Positions 8,809-17,136 of a DNA stretch of 64,000 nt are shown piece after piece. The notes under the pieces were generated by a model. That model made no database searches. It was not told the DNA's origin and worked only from the letters and a program-made list of their open reading frames with translations. This DNA is from Ferrimonas balearica DSM 9799. GTDB taxonomy: Bacteria; Pseudomonadota; Gammaproteobacteria; Enterobacterales; Shewanellaceae. The stretch covers positions 3,123,139 through 3,187,138 of the forward strand of contig NC_014541.1 of assembly GCF_000148645.1 (NCBI RefSeq), written 5' to 3'. Both the position numbers and the translations under genes were made by a program. Positions within the stretch are counted from its first letter, which is position 1; each line of letters begins with the position of its first letter.

Positions 8809-11052
8809 CTACAAGGTGCTGTACTTTTCACGCAGCCGCTGTCGGACATACTCCGCCAGGGTGTTGAAAACGAAAGTAAAAATAAAGAGGACAAAGGCGG
8901 TCAGGAACAACACCCGATAGTGGGTGCTGTCGATCGCCGATTCCGGCATCTCCACCGCAATATTGGCGGCCAGCGTGCGCATTCCCTGAAAGATGTTCCA
9001 CTCCATCAGCGGCGTGTTGCCGGTGGCCATCAGCACGATCATGGTTTCGCCCACGGCGCGGCCAAAGCCCATCATCACCGCGGAAAAGATGCCCGGACTG
9101 GCAGTCAGAAGCACCACCCGGGTGAGGGTCTGCCACTGGGTCGCCCCCAGCGCCAGAGAGCCGTTGACCAGATGGCGGGGCACGGAGAACACCGCATCTT
9201 CGGCAATGGAGAAGATGGTGGGGATCACCGCAAAGCCCATCGCCAGGCCCACCACCAGGGCATTACGCTGGTCAAAGGTGATGCCGAGGGTGTTAGTCAC
9301 AAAGCCACGGGCGTCACCGCCCATCAGGTAAAGCTCCAGATAGGGGCTGCTGGCCATCACTCCCCAGCCCACCAGCAGCAGCAGGGGCACCAGCATCAGT
9401 TCGCGATAGTCACCCCAGTGGCTGTTGCGAATCGAATCCGGCAGCGCGTGCCAAGCCAGCGCCGCCAGCAACATGGTCAGCGGCAGGGCCAACAGCAACA
9501 GCACCACACCGGGCAGGTTGGCCTCCACCAGCGGCGCCAGCCACAGGCCCGCCAGGAAACCCAGGATCACCGTCGGCAGTGCCTCCATGATCTCCACCGT
9601 GGGTTTCACAAAACCCCGTACCCGGGAGGACATGAAGTAGGCGGTGTAGATGGCACCGGCAATCGCCAGCGGCACCGCAAACAGCATGGCGTACAGCGCC
9701 GCCTTAAGGGTGCCGAACGCCAGGGGCATCAGCCCCAGTTTGGCCTCGAAATCGTCAGAACCCGAGGTGGACTGCCAGACGTGTGCCGGCTCCGGGTAGC
9801 CCTCGTACCACACCTTCTGCCACAGCGCGCTGAACGACACCTCCGGATGGGGGTTGTCCACCTCGAACACGCGGATGGTGTCGCCGCTTTGCAACACCAG
9901 GCCGTTGGAGCGCGGACTGAAGGCCGCATCGTGGAGCCGCTCACCGTCAAACTCGGCGCTCAGCAGCGCTTTCTGCGAGGTGGTGTAGTACAGCGCCAGC
10001 CCACCGTTGCTGTCGCCGACGGCAAAGGTTTTGCGGAAGTATTCGGTGGTCAGCGCGGTGATCGGCGCGCCGTGGTCAAAGTCCCGGATACGGGTAAACT
10101 GGCGCCCTTCCGGCGTATTGACGGTAAACCACTGGCTGACCACACCATTGTCGTTGGCCACCATCAGGGAGCTGGCTCCCGCCAGCAGGGCGATATCGGT
10201 AATGCGGGCGTTGGGCTCCGCCGCCGCGATTACCTGGCTCTGTTTAATCGCGTTGGTGTTGCGGATGTCCCAGACACTGACCTCGTTATTGGCCAGCACA
10301 AACAGTTGGCGCTGGTCCGGACTGATCAACAACTCCTCCACCGAGGCCGGCAGGCGAGGCAGAGTCACGTCACTGCGTACCCAGGTGATCTCGTCGGACA
10401 GAAAGTCCACCTCTGAGGCCATCCGGGTCAGCACCATCTGGGCATCGTCAGCGCCCGCCCAGACAAAGGTGGTGGCATCGTCATTCAGCTCAAACGCCAA
10501 GGCCTTGATGGCATCGCCGTCCGGGTCAAGAGCCAGCAATGGCTCATACAGCGGGTAGCTCAGGCCCGGCACGATGGTGCGGATGTCGTTGGGGTAGCTG
10601 ATGTCGAACTGGGATTTGACCACCAATACTTGGCCGTTATCCAGGCCAAGGGCCGCTGTGGCCGACGCCGGTTGCGACAGGGCGTGACTGGTTACCTGAT
10701 GCCCTTCGGGTACGCCCAGCGGCAGGCGCAGCGCCTCGCCTCCCTCTACCGGGTAATATTCGGCGTTACCGTCGGTGGCAAACCGGTAGGCCCAGGTATT
10801 GGCTTCATCCAGTCCCAGTTTGACGGTTTGGGCCTGGGACAGGGGCGCCATCTCCGCCCGGGATTCAATGCTGGCGCCACGGAAAGTGGGTGCCACCACA
10901 TACAGCAGGTAAACAAAGATGAGGATGAGCGCCACCAGCACCATAATGCCGCCGATGGTGATACCGAGTTCAGCCAATTTGTCTTTGATACGGCGGCGCT
11001 GACTGCCTTTAAACCGATCTGCGCTGGCGACTTCCATCCCTTTCCTTTCCAC
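8809..11052 (-). CDS. pstC: Phosphate ABC transporter permease PstC, with large periplasmic insertion
   Basis: Partner permease of PstA, at 747 residues against about 320 in E. coli. The first helix (about residues 35-55) is followed by roughly 390 residues made of repeated short beta-strand units, for example VSVWDIRNTNAIK, ITALTTEYFRKTFAVGDSNGG and TIRVFEVDNP, which suggest a WD40-like propeller. The permease domain then starts near residue 455, with the cytoplasmic loop [13 protein letters not shown] near the C-terminus. By topology the insertion should be periplasmic. It is the first gene of pstC-A-B-phoU, with a PHO box and a TATAAT upstream. Confidence 0.95.
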   Translation of the reverse strand: MERKGMEVASADRFKGSQRRRIKDKLAELGITIGGIMVLVALILIFVYLLYVVAPTFRGASIESRAEMAPLSQAQTVKLGLDEANTWAYRFATDGNAEYYPVEGGEALRLPLGVPEGHQVTSHALSQPASATAALGLDNGQVLVVKSQFDISYPNDIRTIVPGLSYPLYEPLLALDPDGDAIKALAFELNDDATTFVWAGADDAQMVLTRMASEVDFLSDEITWVRSDVTLPRLPASVEELLISPDQRQLFVLANNEVSVWDIRNTNAIKQSQVIAAAEPNARITDIALLAGASSLMVANDNGVVSQWFTVNTPEGRQFTRIRDFDHGAPITALTTEYFRKTFAVGDSNGGLALYYTTSQKALLSAEFDGERLHDAAFSPRSNGLVLQSGDTIRVFEVDNPHPEVSFSALWQKVWYEGYPEPAHVWQSTSGSDDFEAKLGLMPLAFGTLKAALYAMLFAVPLAIAGAIYTAYFMSSRVRGFVKPTVEIMEALPTVILGFLAGLWLAPLVEANLPGVVLLLLALPLTMLLAALAWHALPDSIRNSHWGDYRELMLVPLLLLVGWGVMASSPYLELYLMGGDARGFVTNTLGITFDQRNALVVGLAMGFAVIPTIFSIAEDAVFSVPRHLVNGSLALGATQWQTLTRVVLLTASPGIFSAVMMGFGRAVGETMIVLMATGNTPLMEWNIFQGMRTLAANIAVEMPESAIDSTHYRVLFLTAFVLFIFTFVFNTLAEYVRQRLREKYSTL

Positions 11053-11084
11053 GTGCGGCGAGGTGCTGACAATAACGATGCGGC

Positions 11085-11118
11085 ATTATATGTCGTTTAT
11101 ATGACAGTCCGGTGACAT
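11085..11118 (-). promoter_or_regulatory. PHO box and -10 of the pstCAB-phoU operon
   Basis: Read on the minus strand, 11118-11101 is ATGTCAC CGGA CTGTCAT, two near-consensus PhoB repeats with the standard 4-base spacer. Ten bases on lies a perfect TATAAT (11085-11090 on the plus strand), as in PhoB-activated promoters where the box replaces the -35. Confidence 0.9.
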
Positions 11119-11275
11119 TCGCTGGCGACTTGAGCACGATCACGGTTACACGCCACAGGTACAGTAACCTGACTGATATCATTAGAAAAATATCATGAAT
11201 AGCGTCATTTGCTCAGGCTTAAGTCGCAATGCCTGACAACGCAACTGATGATAAAGTGGTCAATATCACGGCTGG

Positions 11276-11293
11276 ATTTCATCAGGATGACAT
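11276..11293 (+). promoter_or_regulatory. Candidate weak PHO box before ppk1
   Basis: ATTTCAT CAGG ATGACAT keeps the 7-4-7 spacing, with five of seven matches in each repeat to CTGTCAT. It lies 54 bases before the ppk1 start. No good -10 follows at the expected distance, so the call is tentative. Confidence 0.45.
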
Positions 11294-11346
11294 CTGGATG
11301 AACCAGACTGCCGTCTGTTTTTACCTTTAGGGACTTCAGGGGCACC

Positions 11347-13422
11347 ATGTCGGCACAAATCACCATTCCGTATCTGGAAAAAGAACTCAGTTGGCTCTCA
11401 TTCAACGAACGCGTGCTGCAGGAAGCCGCAGACCCGGAAAACCCGGTGATCGAGCGGGTGCGTTTTCTCGGCATTTTCTCCAACAACCAGGATGAGTTTT
11501 TCCGCGTCCGTGTGGCCGACCTGCGCCGCCGCATTCTGATTGCAGAGGCCAAGGGCGGCGGTCAACGCTCGCGCACCCTGATGGCCGAGATCAACAGCAA
11601 GGTGTTGGCGCTGACCACCCAGTTCGATGAGATCTATCGGCAACTGCTGCTGGATCTGGCCCGCCGCAACATCTTTCTGGTCAACGAAACCCAGCTCTCG
11701 GACAATCAGGGCAACTGGCTGAAACGCCATTTCCGCGACAAGATCCGCCGCCACATCATTCCGGTGCTGCTGACCAAGGACACCCGGCTGGATAAGTGCC
11801 TGGAGGATGGCATCACCTACCTGACCACCGAGATCCGCCACAACGATACGGTGCAGTACGCCTTTATCCCGGTGCCCTCCGGTAAACTGCCGCGCTTTGT
11901 GCAGCTGCCCTCCGAAGGCGGCAAAACCAAGAAAACCCTGATCCTGCTGGATAACATCATCCGCCACTGCCTGAACGAACTGTTCGAGGGCATTATCGAG
12001 TTCGACTCGTTGCGCTGTTACTCCATGAAGCTGACCCGTGATGCCGAGTACGACCTCTCTGACGAGATTGAGCTGAGTCTGCTGGAGAAGATGTCCTCCG
12101 GCCTGAAACAGCGTCTGACCGCCGAGCCGGTTCGCCTGGTGCACGACCGCGAGATGCCGGAAACCATGCTGGAGGTGCTGCGCAATGCCCTGGGCATCGC
12201 CAACTTCGATTCGGTCACACCCGGCGGGCGTTACCACAACTTCCGCGACTTTATGTCCTTCCCCAATCCGGGCCGAAAGTATCTTGAACACAAGAAGCTG
12301 CCCGCCCTGTCGACCCGTCAGTTCACCGACTACAAAACCGGTTTCGAGGCGATCAGTGCCGGGGATGTGTTGCTCTACTACCCCTACCACAAGTTCAGCC
12401 ACCTGACAGAGTGGCTGCGTCAGGCCGCCTACGACCCGGCAGTGCGGGTTATCAAGATCAACATCTATCGGGTGGCGTCCAAGTCTCAGGTGATCAACAC
12501 CCTCACCGACGCCGTGAAGAACGGCAAAGACGTCACCGTGGTGGTCGAGCTGCGCGCCCGTTTCGATGAAGAGGCCAATATCGAGTGGGCCCGCCACCTG
12601 ACCGATGCCGGGGTAAAGGTCAGCTTTGGCGTGCCAAGCCTCAAGATCCACTCCAAGCTGTGCCTGATAAGCCGGGTTGAGGATGGCGAACTGGTCAACT
12701 ACGCCCACGTCGGCACCGGCAACTTCCATGAGAAAACCGCCAAGGTGTATACCGACTACGCGTTGTTTACCAAGCATCCGGAGATCACCAGAGAGGTGGA
12801 GACGGTGTTCGATTTTATTGAGCACCCCTACCGGCGGGTTAAGTTCCTGCACCTGCTGGTGTCCCCGGTAGACTCCCGGCGTAAGCTTTACAGCCTCATT
12901 GACCGCGAGGTGCAGAACAAACTGGCCGGGCAGCCCTGTGGCATCACCCTGAAGGTCAATAACCTGGTGGACACCGGCCTTATCAAGAAGCTGTATGACG
13001 CCTCCCGCAATGGCGTCAAAGTGCGCCTGATCATCCGGGGCATGTGCGCCCTGCTGCCGGGCGTGCCCGGCGTGTCCGATAACATTAAGGCCATCTCGGT
13101 GGTCGACCGCTTCCTCGAACACCCGCGGGTGATGGTGTTTGAAAATGGCGGGGAGCCGAAAGTGTTTATCACCAGTGCCGACTGGATGGGCCGCAATATC
13201 GACAACCGCATTGAAGTGGGGTGCCCCATCTATGCGCCGCGCCTGAAGCAACAGGTCCTCGATATGCTCAACATCCAGTGGCAGGACACCACCAAAGCCC
13301 GGGTGATCAACCGATTCCAGGACAACCAATATGTGTCCCGTGGCAACCGTAAGAAGATCCGAAGTCAGGTGGCGATCTACGATTACCTGGTAGAAGCGGA
13401 GCAGAAGCCTTTGGCACAATGA
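11347..13422 (+). CDS. ppk: Polyphosphate kinase 1
   Basis: Makes long-chain inorganic polyphosphate reversibly from the gamma phosphate of ATP, at the inner face of the membrane. The 691 residues match the PPK1 length. Counted from this start, the two active-site histidines fall at His435 (in KIHSKL) and His592 (in FLEHPRV), the same numbers as in E. coli. The adjoining HVGTGNFHEKTA and SADWMGRNI motifs are also present. An AGGGG ribosome site precedes the ATG. ppx follows 25 bases later, so the two form the classic ppk-ppx operon, divergent from pstC. Confidence 0.98.
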   Translation: MSAQITIPYLEKELSWLSFNERVLQEAADPENPVIERVRFLGIFSNNQDEFFRVRVADLRRRILIAEAKGGGQRSRTLMAEINSKVLALTTQFDEIYRQLLLDLARRNIFLVNETQLSDNQGNWLKRHFRDKIRRHIIPVLLTKDTRLDKCLEDGITYLTTEIRHNDTVQYAFIPVPSGKLPRFVQLPSEGGKTKKTLILLDNIIRHCLNELFEGIIEFDSLRCYSMKLTRDAEYDLSDEIELSLLEKMSSGLKQRLTAEPVRLVHDREMPETMLEVLRNALGIANFDSVTPGGRYHNFRDFMSFPNPGRKYLEHKKLPALSTRQFTDYKTGFEAISAGDVLLYYPYHKFSHLTEWLRQAAYDPAVRVIKINIYRVASKSQVINTLTDAVKNGKDVTVVVELRARFDEEANIEWARHLTDAGVKVSFGVPSLKIHSKLCLISRVEDGELVNYAHVGTGNFHEKTAKVYTDYALFTKHPEITREVETVFDFIEHPYRRVKFLHLLVSPVDSRRKLYSLIDREVQNKLAGQPCGITLKVNNLVDTGLIKKLYDASRNGVKVRLIIRGMCALLPGVPGVSDNIKAISVVDRFLEHPRVMVFENGGEPKVFITSADWMGRNIDNRIEVGCPIYAPRLKQQVLDMLNIQWQDTTKARVINRFQDNQYVSRGNRKKIRSQVAIYDYLVEAEQKPLAQ

Positions 13423-13447
13423 CGCTAAGCCACTGAACGGTAACGTT

Positions 13448-14935
13448 ATGCCACACACTCAGAAACCGGCCCAGGTCGGGGCGACCATCGCCGCCATCGA
13501 CATGGGCTCCAACAGCTTTCATCTGGCGATCGCCCGGGTGATGGAGAACAACGTCCAGATCCTCCATCGGGTCAAACAGCGGGTGTCCCTGGCCGAGGGG
13601 ATGGACAAGCAGGGCAATCTGGCCCCGGCCGCCATGCAACGGGGCTGGGACTGCCTCGCTCAGTTTGCGCAGCGCCTGCAGGAGAGCCAGATCAGCGCGG
13701 TGCGCCTGGTCGCCACCTACGCCCTGCGCCAAGCCCCCAATCGTCATGACTTTCTCGCCCCGGCCCGGGATATCCTCGATGCCCCCATTGAGGTGATCGC
13801 CGGTCGTGAAGAGGCTCGCCTGATCTTCCATGGCGTCAGCCACGCCGAGGAGCTGAATGAGCCCACGCTGGTGATCGACATCGGCGGTGGCAGCACCGAA
13901 CTGATCATCGGCCAGGATGGCGAACCGTTTCAGTTGGAAAGCCTCAATATGGGCTGCGTCAGCTTTCAGGACCGCTTCTTTAACGAGGGCAAACTCAGCC
14001 ACAAACGCTTCGACAAAGCCATTGTCAGTGCCCAGCAGCAGCTGGAACCCCTGCTGGAGCGCTACCGCCAACAGGGCTGGCAGGCCACCCTCGGCACCTC
14101 TGGCACCATCAAGGCGCTGGCTCAGGTGTGTCAGCAGGAGTTTGAGAAGCCGGTTATCACCCGCAAGAGCCTGGAAAAGCTGGTGGACAAGCTCGCCGAC
14201 GCGGGCCACATCGACAAGATGGGCATGGAATACCTGTCCGACACCCGTCGACCGGTACTGCCCGCCGGACTGTCGGTGCTGCTGGGCTGCTTTCGCGCCC
14301 TTAATATCGACGAGATGCGCTTCTGCGATGCCGCCCTGCGCGAAGGGGTGATCTTTGAGATGGCCAACCGGGTGCCTCAGGCCTCCGTCTGCCAGCACAC
14401 CGTTGAAGCGATGCAGCGGCTCTACCATGTCGACACCCAGCACGCCCGTCGGGTGGCGGACACCGCCTGCCAGTTATACCGGGCCCAGCCGCAACACGAT
14501 GAGGAGTTGGAGGAGCTGCTTTACTGGAGTGGCCAACTGCACGAAGTGGGGCTGGCGCTGAACTCCAAGGGGGTGCAACGGCACTCCGGCTACATCATTG
14601 CCAACGGCAATATGGCGGGCTTCCATCTGGAGCAACAACAACTGTTGGCGTTCCTCGGCCGCTGGCACCGCAAACGTCTGGACGACTGCGAACTGCCCTC
14701 CCTGCAACTGGCCAAGCCCACCACCCTGCAGCGGCTGTTGATCTGCCTGCGCCTCTCGGTGCTGTGGCACCTGGGCCGTCGCCATCGCATCGAACTGCCA
14801 GAGGTCGAATGGGGTAAGCGGGAGGTTCGGCTGACACTGCCAACCCCTCTGGCTGACGATGCCCTGTTGCTGGCAGATCTGGAGCAGGAAAACGAACTAC
14901 TCCAGACACTGGGCTGGGAGTTGCAGTTTCGCTAG
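13448..14935 (+). CDS. ppx: Exopolyphosphatase
   Basis: Removes terminal phosphates from polyphosphate, and the PPX/GppA family may also act on pppGpp. Actin-like ATPase fold marks are IDMGSNSFHLAIARV near the N-terminus and the phosphate loop DIGGGSTELIIG. A C-terminal HD-like helical part follows, as in E. coli PPX. At 495 residues it is close to the usual 513. It lies second in the ppk-ppx operon. GppA is a possible alternative from sequence alone, but the context favours PPX. Confidence 0.95.
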   Translation: MPHTQKPAQVGATIAAIDMGSNSFHLAIARVMENNVQILHRVKQRVSLAEGMDKQGNLAPAAMQRGWDCLAQFAQRLQESQISAVRLVATYALRQAPNRHDFLAPARDILDAPIEVIAGREEARLIFHGVSHAEELNEPTLVIDIGGGSTELIIGQDGEPFQLESLNMGCVSFQDRFFNEGKLSHKRFDKAIVSAQQQLEPLLERYRQQGWQATLGTSGTIKALAQVCQQEFEKPVITRKSLEKLVDKLADAGHIDKMGMEYLSDTRRPVLPAGLSVLLGCFRALNIDEMRFCDAALREGVIFEMANRVPQASVCQHTVEAMQRLYHVDTQHARRVADTACQLYRAQPQHDEELEELLYWSGQLHEVGLALNSKGVQRHSGYIIANGNMAGFHLEQQQLLAFLGRWHRKRLDDCELPSLQLAKPTTLQRLLICLRLSVLWHLGRRHRIELPEVEWGKREVRLTLPTPLADDALLLADLEQENELLQTLGWELQFR

Positions 14936-14999
14936 TTTAGGGAGTGCGCTGAGCGCATCGTGAAACCCTCAGCCCACGGAACTGATAAGGACACCCGTC

Positions 15000-15479
15000 A
15001 TGGATCGACGACTCTCTCTGACCGCCGCACTGCTGGTGGTGCTGAACGGCTGCAGCGCCACCCCGGAATCCGCCAGTGCCGTTGACGCCCAGCCACAGCC
15101 GGATCTGCTGACCCAGGCACCCTGGAATAAGCTGAATCGCCCCGTCCCGCTCTACCCCATAGAAGCCGCCCGGGCCTTTGAGACGGGCTGCGCCACCGTC
15201 GCATACACCCTGTCACCGGATGGCTTGGTCAGTGATATCGAGGTGGTTCAGCAGGACAACCGTCACTTCGGAAAGGCGGCTAAAGGCGCCGTGCGTCGCT
15301 GGGATTGGCAAAGCCTCCCCCAACAGACTCTGCAACAGCCGGTACGGGTGCAAACCCGCTTTGATTTCTGTTTCGAGACCGAGCGCGATGGCCAACGCTG
15401 TGATGCCCTGACCGAAACCTTTACCTGTCCGGGGAAAGATCGCCTGGCCAGCATCGCCAGCGTCAAGGTTCGCCCTTAA
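15000..15479 (+). CDS. Lipoprotein with TonB C-terminal-like domain
   Basis: A 159-residue protein with a lipoprotein signal ending LNGC (Cys18). Residues about 48-135 resemble the TonB C-terminal fold: PVPLYPIEAARAFETGCATV, then a strand pair with LSPDGLVSDIEVV, then a helix and RRWDWQ. There is no N-terminal membrane anchor of the TonB type and no proline-rich linker, so it is unlikely to be a complete energy transducer; its role is unknown. Four Cys in the mature part could form disulfides. AAGGA precedes the ATG. It follows ppx by 64 bases and may be co-transcribed with it. Confidence 0.75.
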   Translation: MDRRLSLTAALLVVLNGCSATPESASAVDAQPQPDLLTQAPWNKLNRPVPLYPIEAARAFETGCATVAYTLSPDGLVSDIEVVQQDNRHFGKAAKGAVRRWDWQSLPQQTLQQPVRVQTRFDFCFETERDGQRCDALTETFTCPGKDRLASIASVKVRP

Positions 15480-15943
15480 CAAGACTCGCTGACCACCCCG
15501 GCCATCGCCAGAATGTTGTGCCATTCCGCCTCAGTCACCGGCTGGATGCTGAGGCGGGAGCGGTTAACCAGCACCATCTCCGCTAACGCCGGGTTGGCCT
15601 TTATCGCCTTCAGACTCACCAGCGGCAGATGCTGCTGATACGCCACATCCACCATGATCCAACGCGGGTTTTCGGGGTCGGATTTGGGGTCAAAGTAGGG
15701 GCTTTCAGGGTTGAACTGATGGTGGTCGGGGTAGGCTTCCCGGGTCACCGTGGCGATGCCCGCCACCCCCACATGCTTGCAGGAGGAGTGGTAGATAAAC
15801 ACCTTATCCCCCAACTTCACTTCGTCACGCATCAGGTTACGGGCCTGGTAATTGCGTACCCCCTCCCAGCAGCTGGTGCCCTGGGCTTTCAGGGTGTCGA
15901 TGGAAAAGGTGTCCGGCTCGGTTTTAAACAGCCAGTAGGCCAT
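15476..15943 (-). CDS. EVE domain-containing protein
   Basis: A 155-residue protein made of one EVE domain, a PUA-like fold thought to bind modified nucleotides in nucleic acid. It begins MAYWLFKTEPDTFSID, has the family's CWEGVRNYQARNLMRDEVKLGD segment, and continues VFIYHSSCKHVGVAGIA. The start at 15943 was chosen because the frame upstream has no family similarity. It converges on the TonB-C-like lipoprotein gene, and the two stops share the palindrome TTAA. Confidence 0.92.
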   Translation of the reverse strand: MAYWLFKTEPDTFSIDTLKAQGTSCWEGVRNYQARNLMRDEVKLGDKVFIYHSSCKHVGVAGIATVTREAYPDHHQFNPESPYFDPKSDPENPRWIMVDVAYQQHLPLVSLKAIKANPALAEMVLVNRSRLSIQPVTEAEWHNILAMAGVVSESC

Positions 15944-16014
15944 AGTGTTGTTTGTCCTTGAGTTACCGGCCTTCAGTGTACCCCAAAGCCGATCCGTTAC
16001 CGCCCATCCCAACA

Positions 16015-16041
16015 AAAACGCCCCGCTGAGCGGGGCGTTTT
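16015..16041 (-). terminator. Terminator downstream of pstS
   Basis: Stem 16019-16026 with 16030-16037 (CGCCCCGC/GCGGGGCG), loop TGA, with a T-rich tail on the minus strand, 17 bases past the pstS stop. Confidence 0.85.
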
Positions 16042-16057
16042 CATCGGCAGGACCAAA

Positions 16058-17029
16058 TTACAACTGGATGCCCAGCTGTGCCAGGTCCTTGGCGATCACG
16101 GCGCGTGGCAGCGGCACGTAACCGTCTTTCTCGACCACCATCTGGCCCTGACGGGACAGCATAAACTTGACGAACTCGGCGACCATCGGGTCCAGCGGAC
16201 GGTTCGGGTGCTTGTTCACGTACACATACAGATAGCGGCTCAGCGGGTATTGGCCATTGGCGGCATTGGCGGCAGTGGCCTCGACAAAATCACTGCCGGA
16301 CTTGGCCAGCGGTACCGCACGAACACCCGCGGTTTTGTAACCGATGCCGGAGTAACCGATGGCGTTGAGTGAGGTGGAGACCGACTGCACCACCGAGGCG
16401 GAGCCAGGCTGCTCGTTCACGTTGGGCTTAAAGTCGCCCTTACACAACGCCTTCTTCTTAAAGTAACCGTAGGTACCGGATACGGAGTTACGGCCGTAAA
16501 GCTGAATATCGCGGTTGGCCCAGGAGCCGGTCAGACCCAGATCACCCCAGCGTCTCACCGCATCACCACCGCACTTCAGGGTGGAGGAGAAGATGCCGTC
16601 CACCTGCTCGATGGTCAGGCCCTGGATCGGATTGTCCTTGTGGGCAAACACCGCCAGCGCATCGATGGCCACGCGGATCGCCGTGGGCTTGTAGCCATAG
16701 CGCTTCACGAAGGCTTCCTCTTCGTTCGGCTTCATCTTGCGGCTCATCGGCCCGAACTGGGAGGTGCCCTCGGTCAGCGCCGGCGGCGCGGTCGAGGAGC
16801 CAGCGGCCTGGATCTGCGGGTTGATGTTGGGGTACTGCTTGCGGAACTCCTCCGCCCACAGGGTCATCATGTTCGCCAGGGTATCGGAACCCACCGAGGA
16901 CAGGTTACCGGAGACGCCGCTGGTCTTCTGGTATTCCGGCAGGGTCGGATCAATAGCCGCTGCGGCAGAGGCACTGAATACGGAGGCAACGGCCAGGCTC
17001 AGCGCACCAACAAGGTGTTTGATTCTCAT
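16058..17029 (-). CDS. pstS: Phosphate ABC transporter substrate-binding protein PstS
   Basis: The periplasmic phosphate-binding protein that feeds PstCAB. The start [20 protein letters not shown] gives a clear signal peptide with a likely cut after ASAAAA. GGAG stands just upstream, whereas longer in-frame starts (17047, 17068) lack a ribosome site. The mature part carries phosphate-contacting segments such as [32 protein letters not shown] and QPGSASVV. At 323 residues it has the usual length. It follows phoR on the same strand with its own PHO box at 17090-17107. Confidence 0.96.
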   Translation of the reverse strand: MRIKHLVGALSLAVASVFSASAAAAIDPTLPEYQKTSGVSGNLSSVGSDTLANMMTLWAEEFRKQYPNINPQIQAAGSSTAPPALTEGTSQFGPMSRKMKPNEEEAFVKRYGYKPTAIRVAIDALAVFAHKDNPIQGLTIEQVDGIFSSTLKCGGDAVRRWGDLGLTGSWANRDIQLYGRNSVSGTYGYFKKKALCKGDFKPNVNEQPGSASVVQSVSTSLNAIGYSGIGYKTAGVRAVPLAKSGSDFVEATAANAANGQYPLSRYLYVYVNKHPNRPLDPMVAEFVKFMLSRQGQMVVEKDGYVPLPRAVIAKDLAQLGIQL

Positions 17030-17073
17030 GGGTAACTCCAGGTTCATCCAGATCGGGTTACGATTCACACCGC

Positions 17074-17107
17074 AGTATTGTCAGCCCAGATGACAAAACC
17101 GTGACAC
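17074..17107 (-). promoter_or_regulatory. PHO box and -10 of pstS
   Basis: On the minus strand 17107-17090 is GTGTCAC GGTT TTGTCAT, two PhoB repeats with a 4-base spacer. AATACT, a plausible -10, follows 10 bases later (17074-17079 on the plus strand). Confidence 0.88.
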
Positions 17108-17136
17108 TTTCGTGTACAAGCGGTGATCACATCCCG

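Noticed and set aside
11398-13458. Open frame of 686 codons opposite ppk1
   Set aside because: It mirrors the codon bias of the GC-rich ppk1 gene, is His/Gln/Val-rich without any family likeness, and ppk1 is certain on the other strand.
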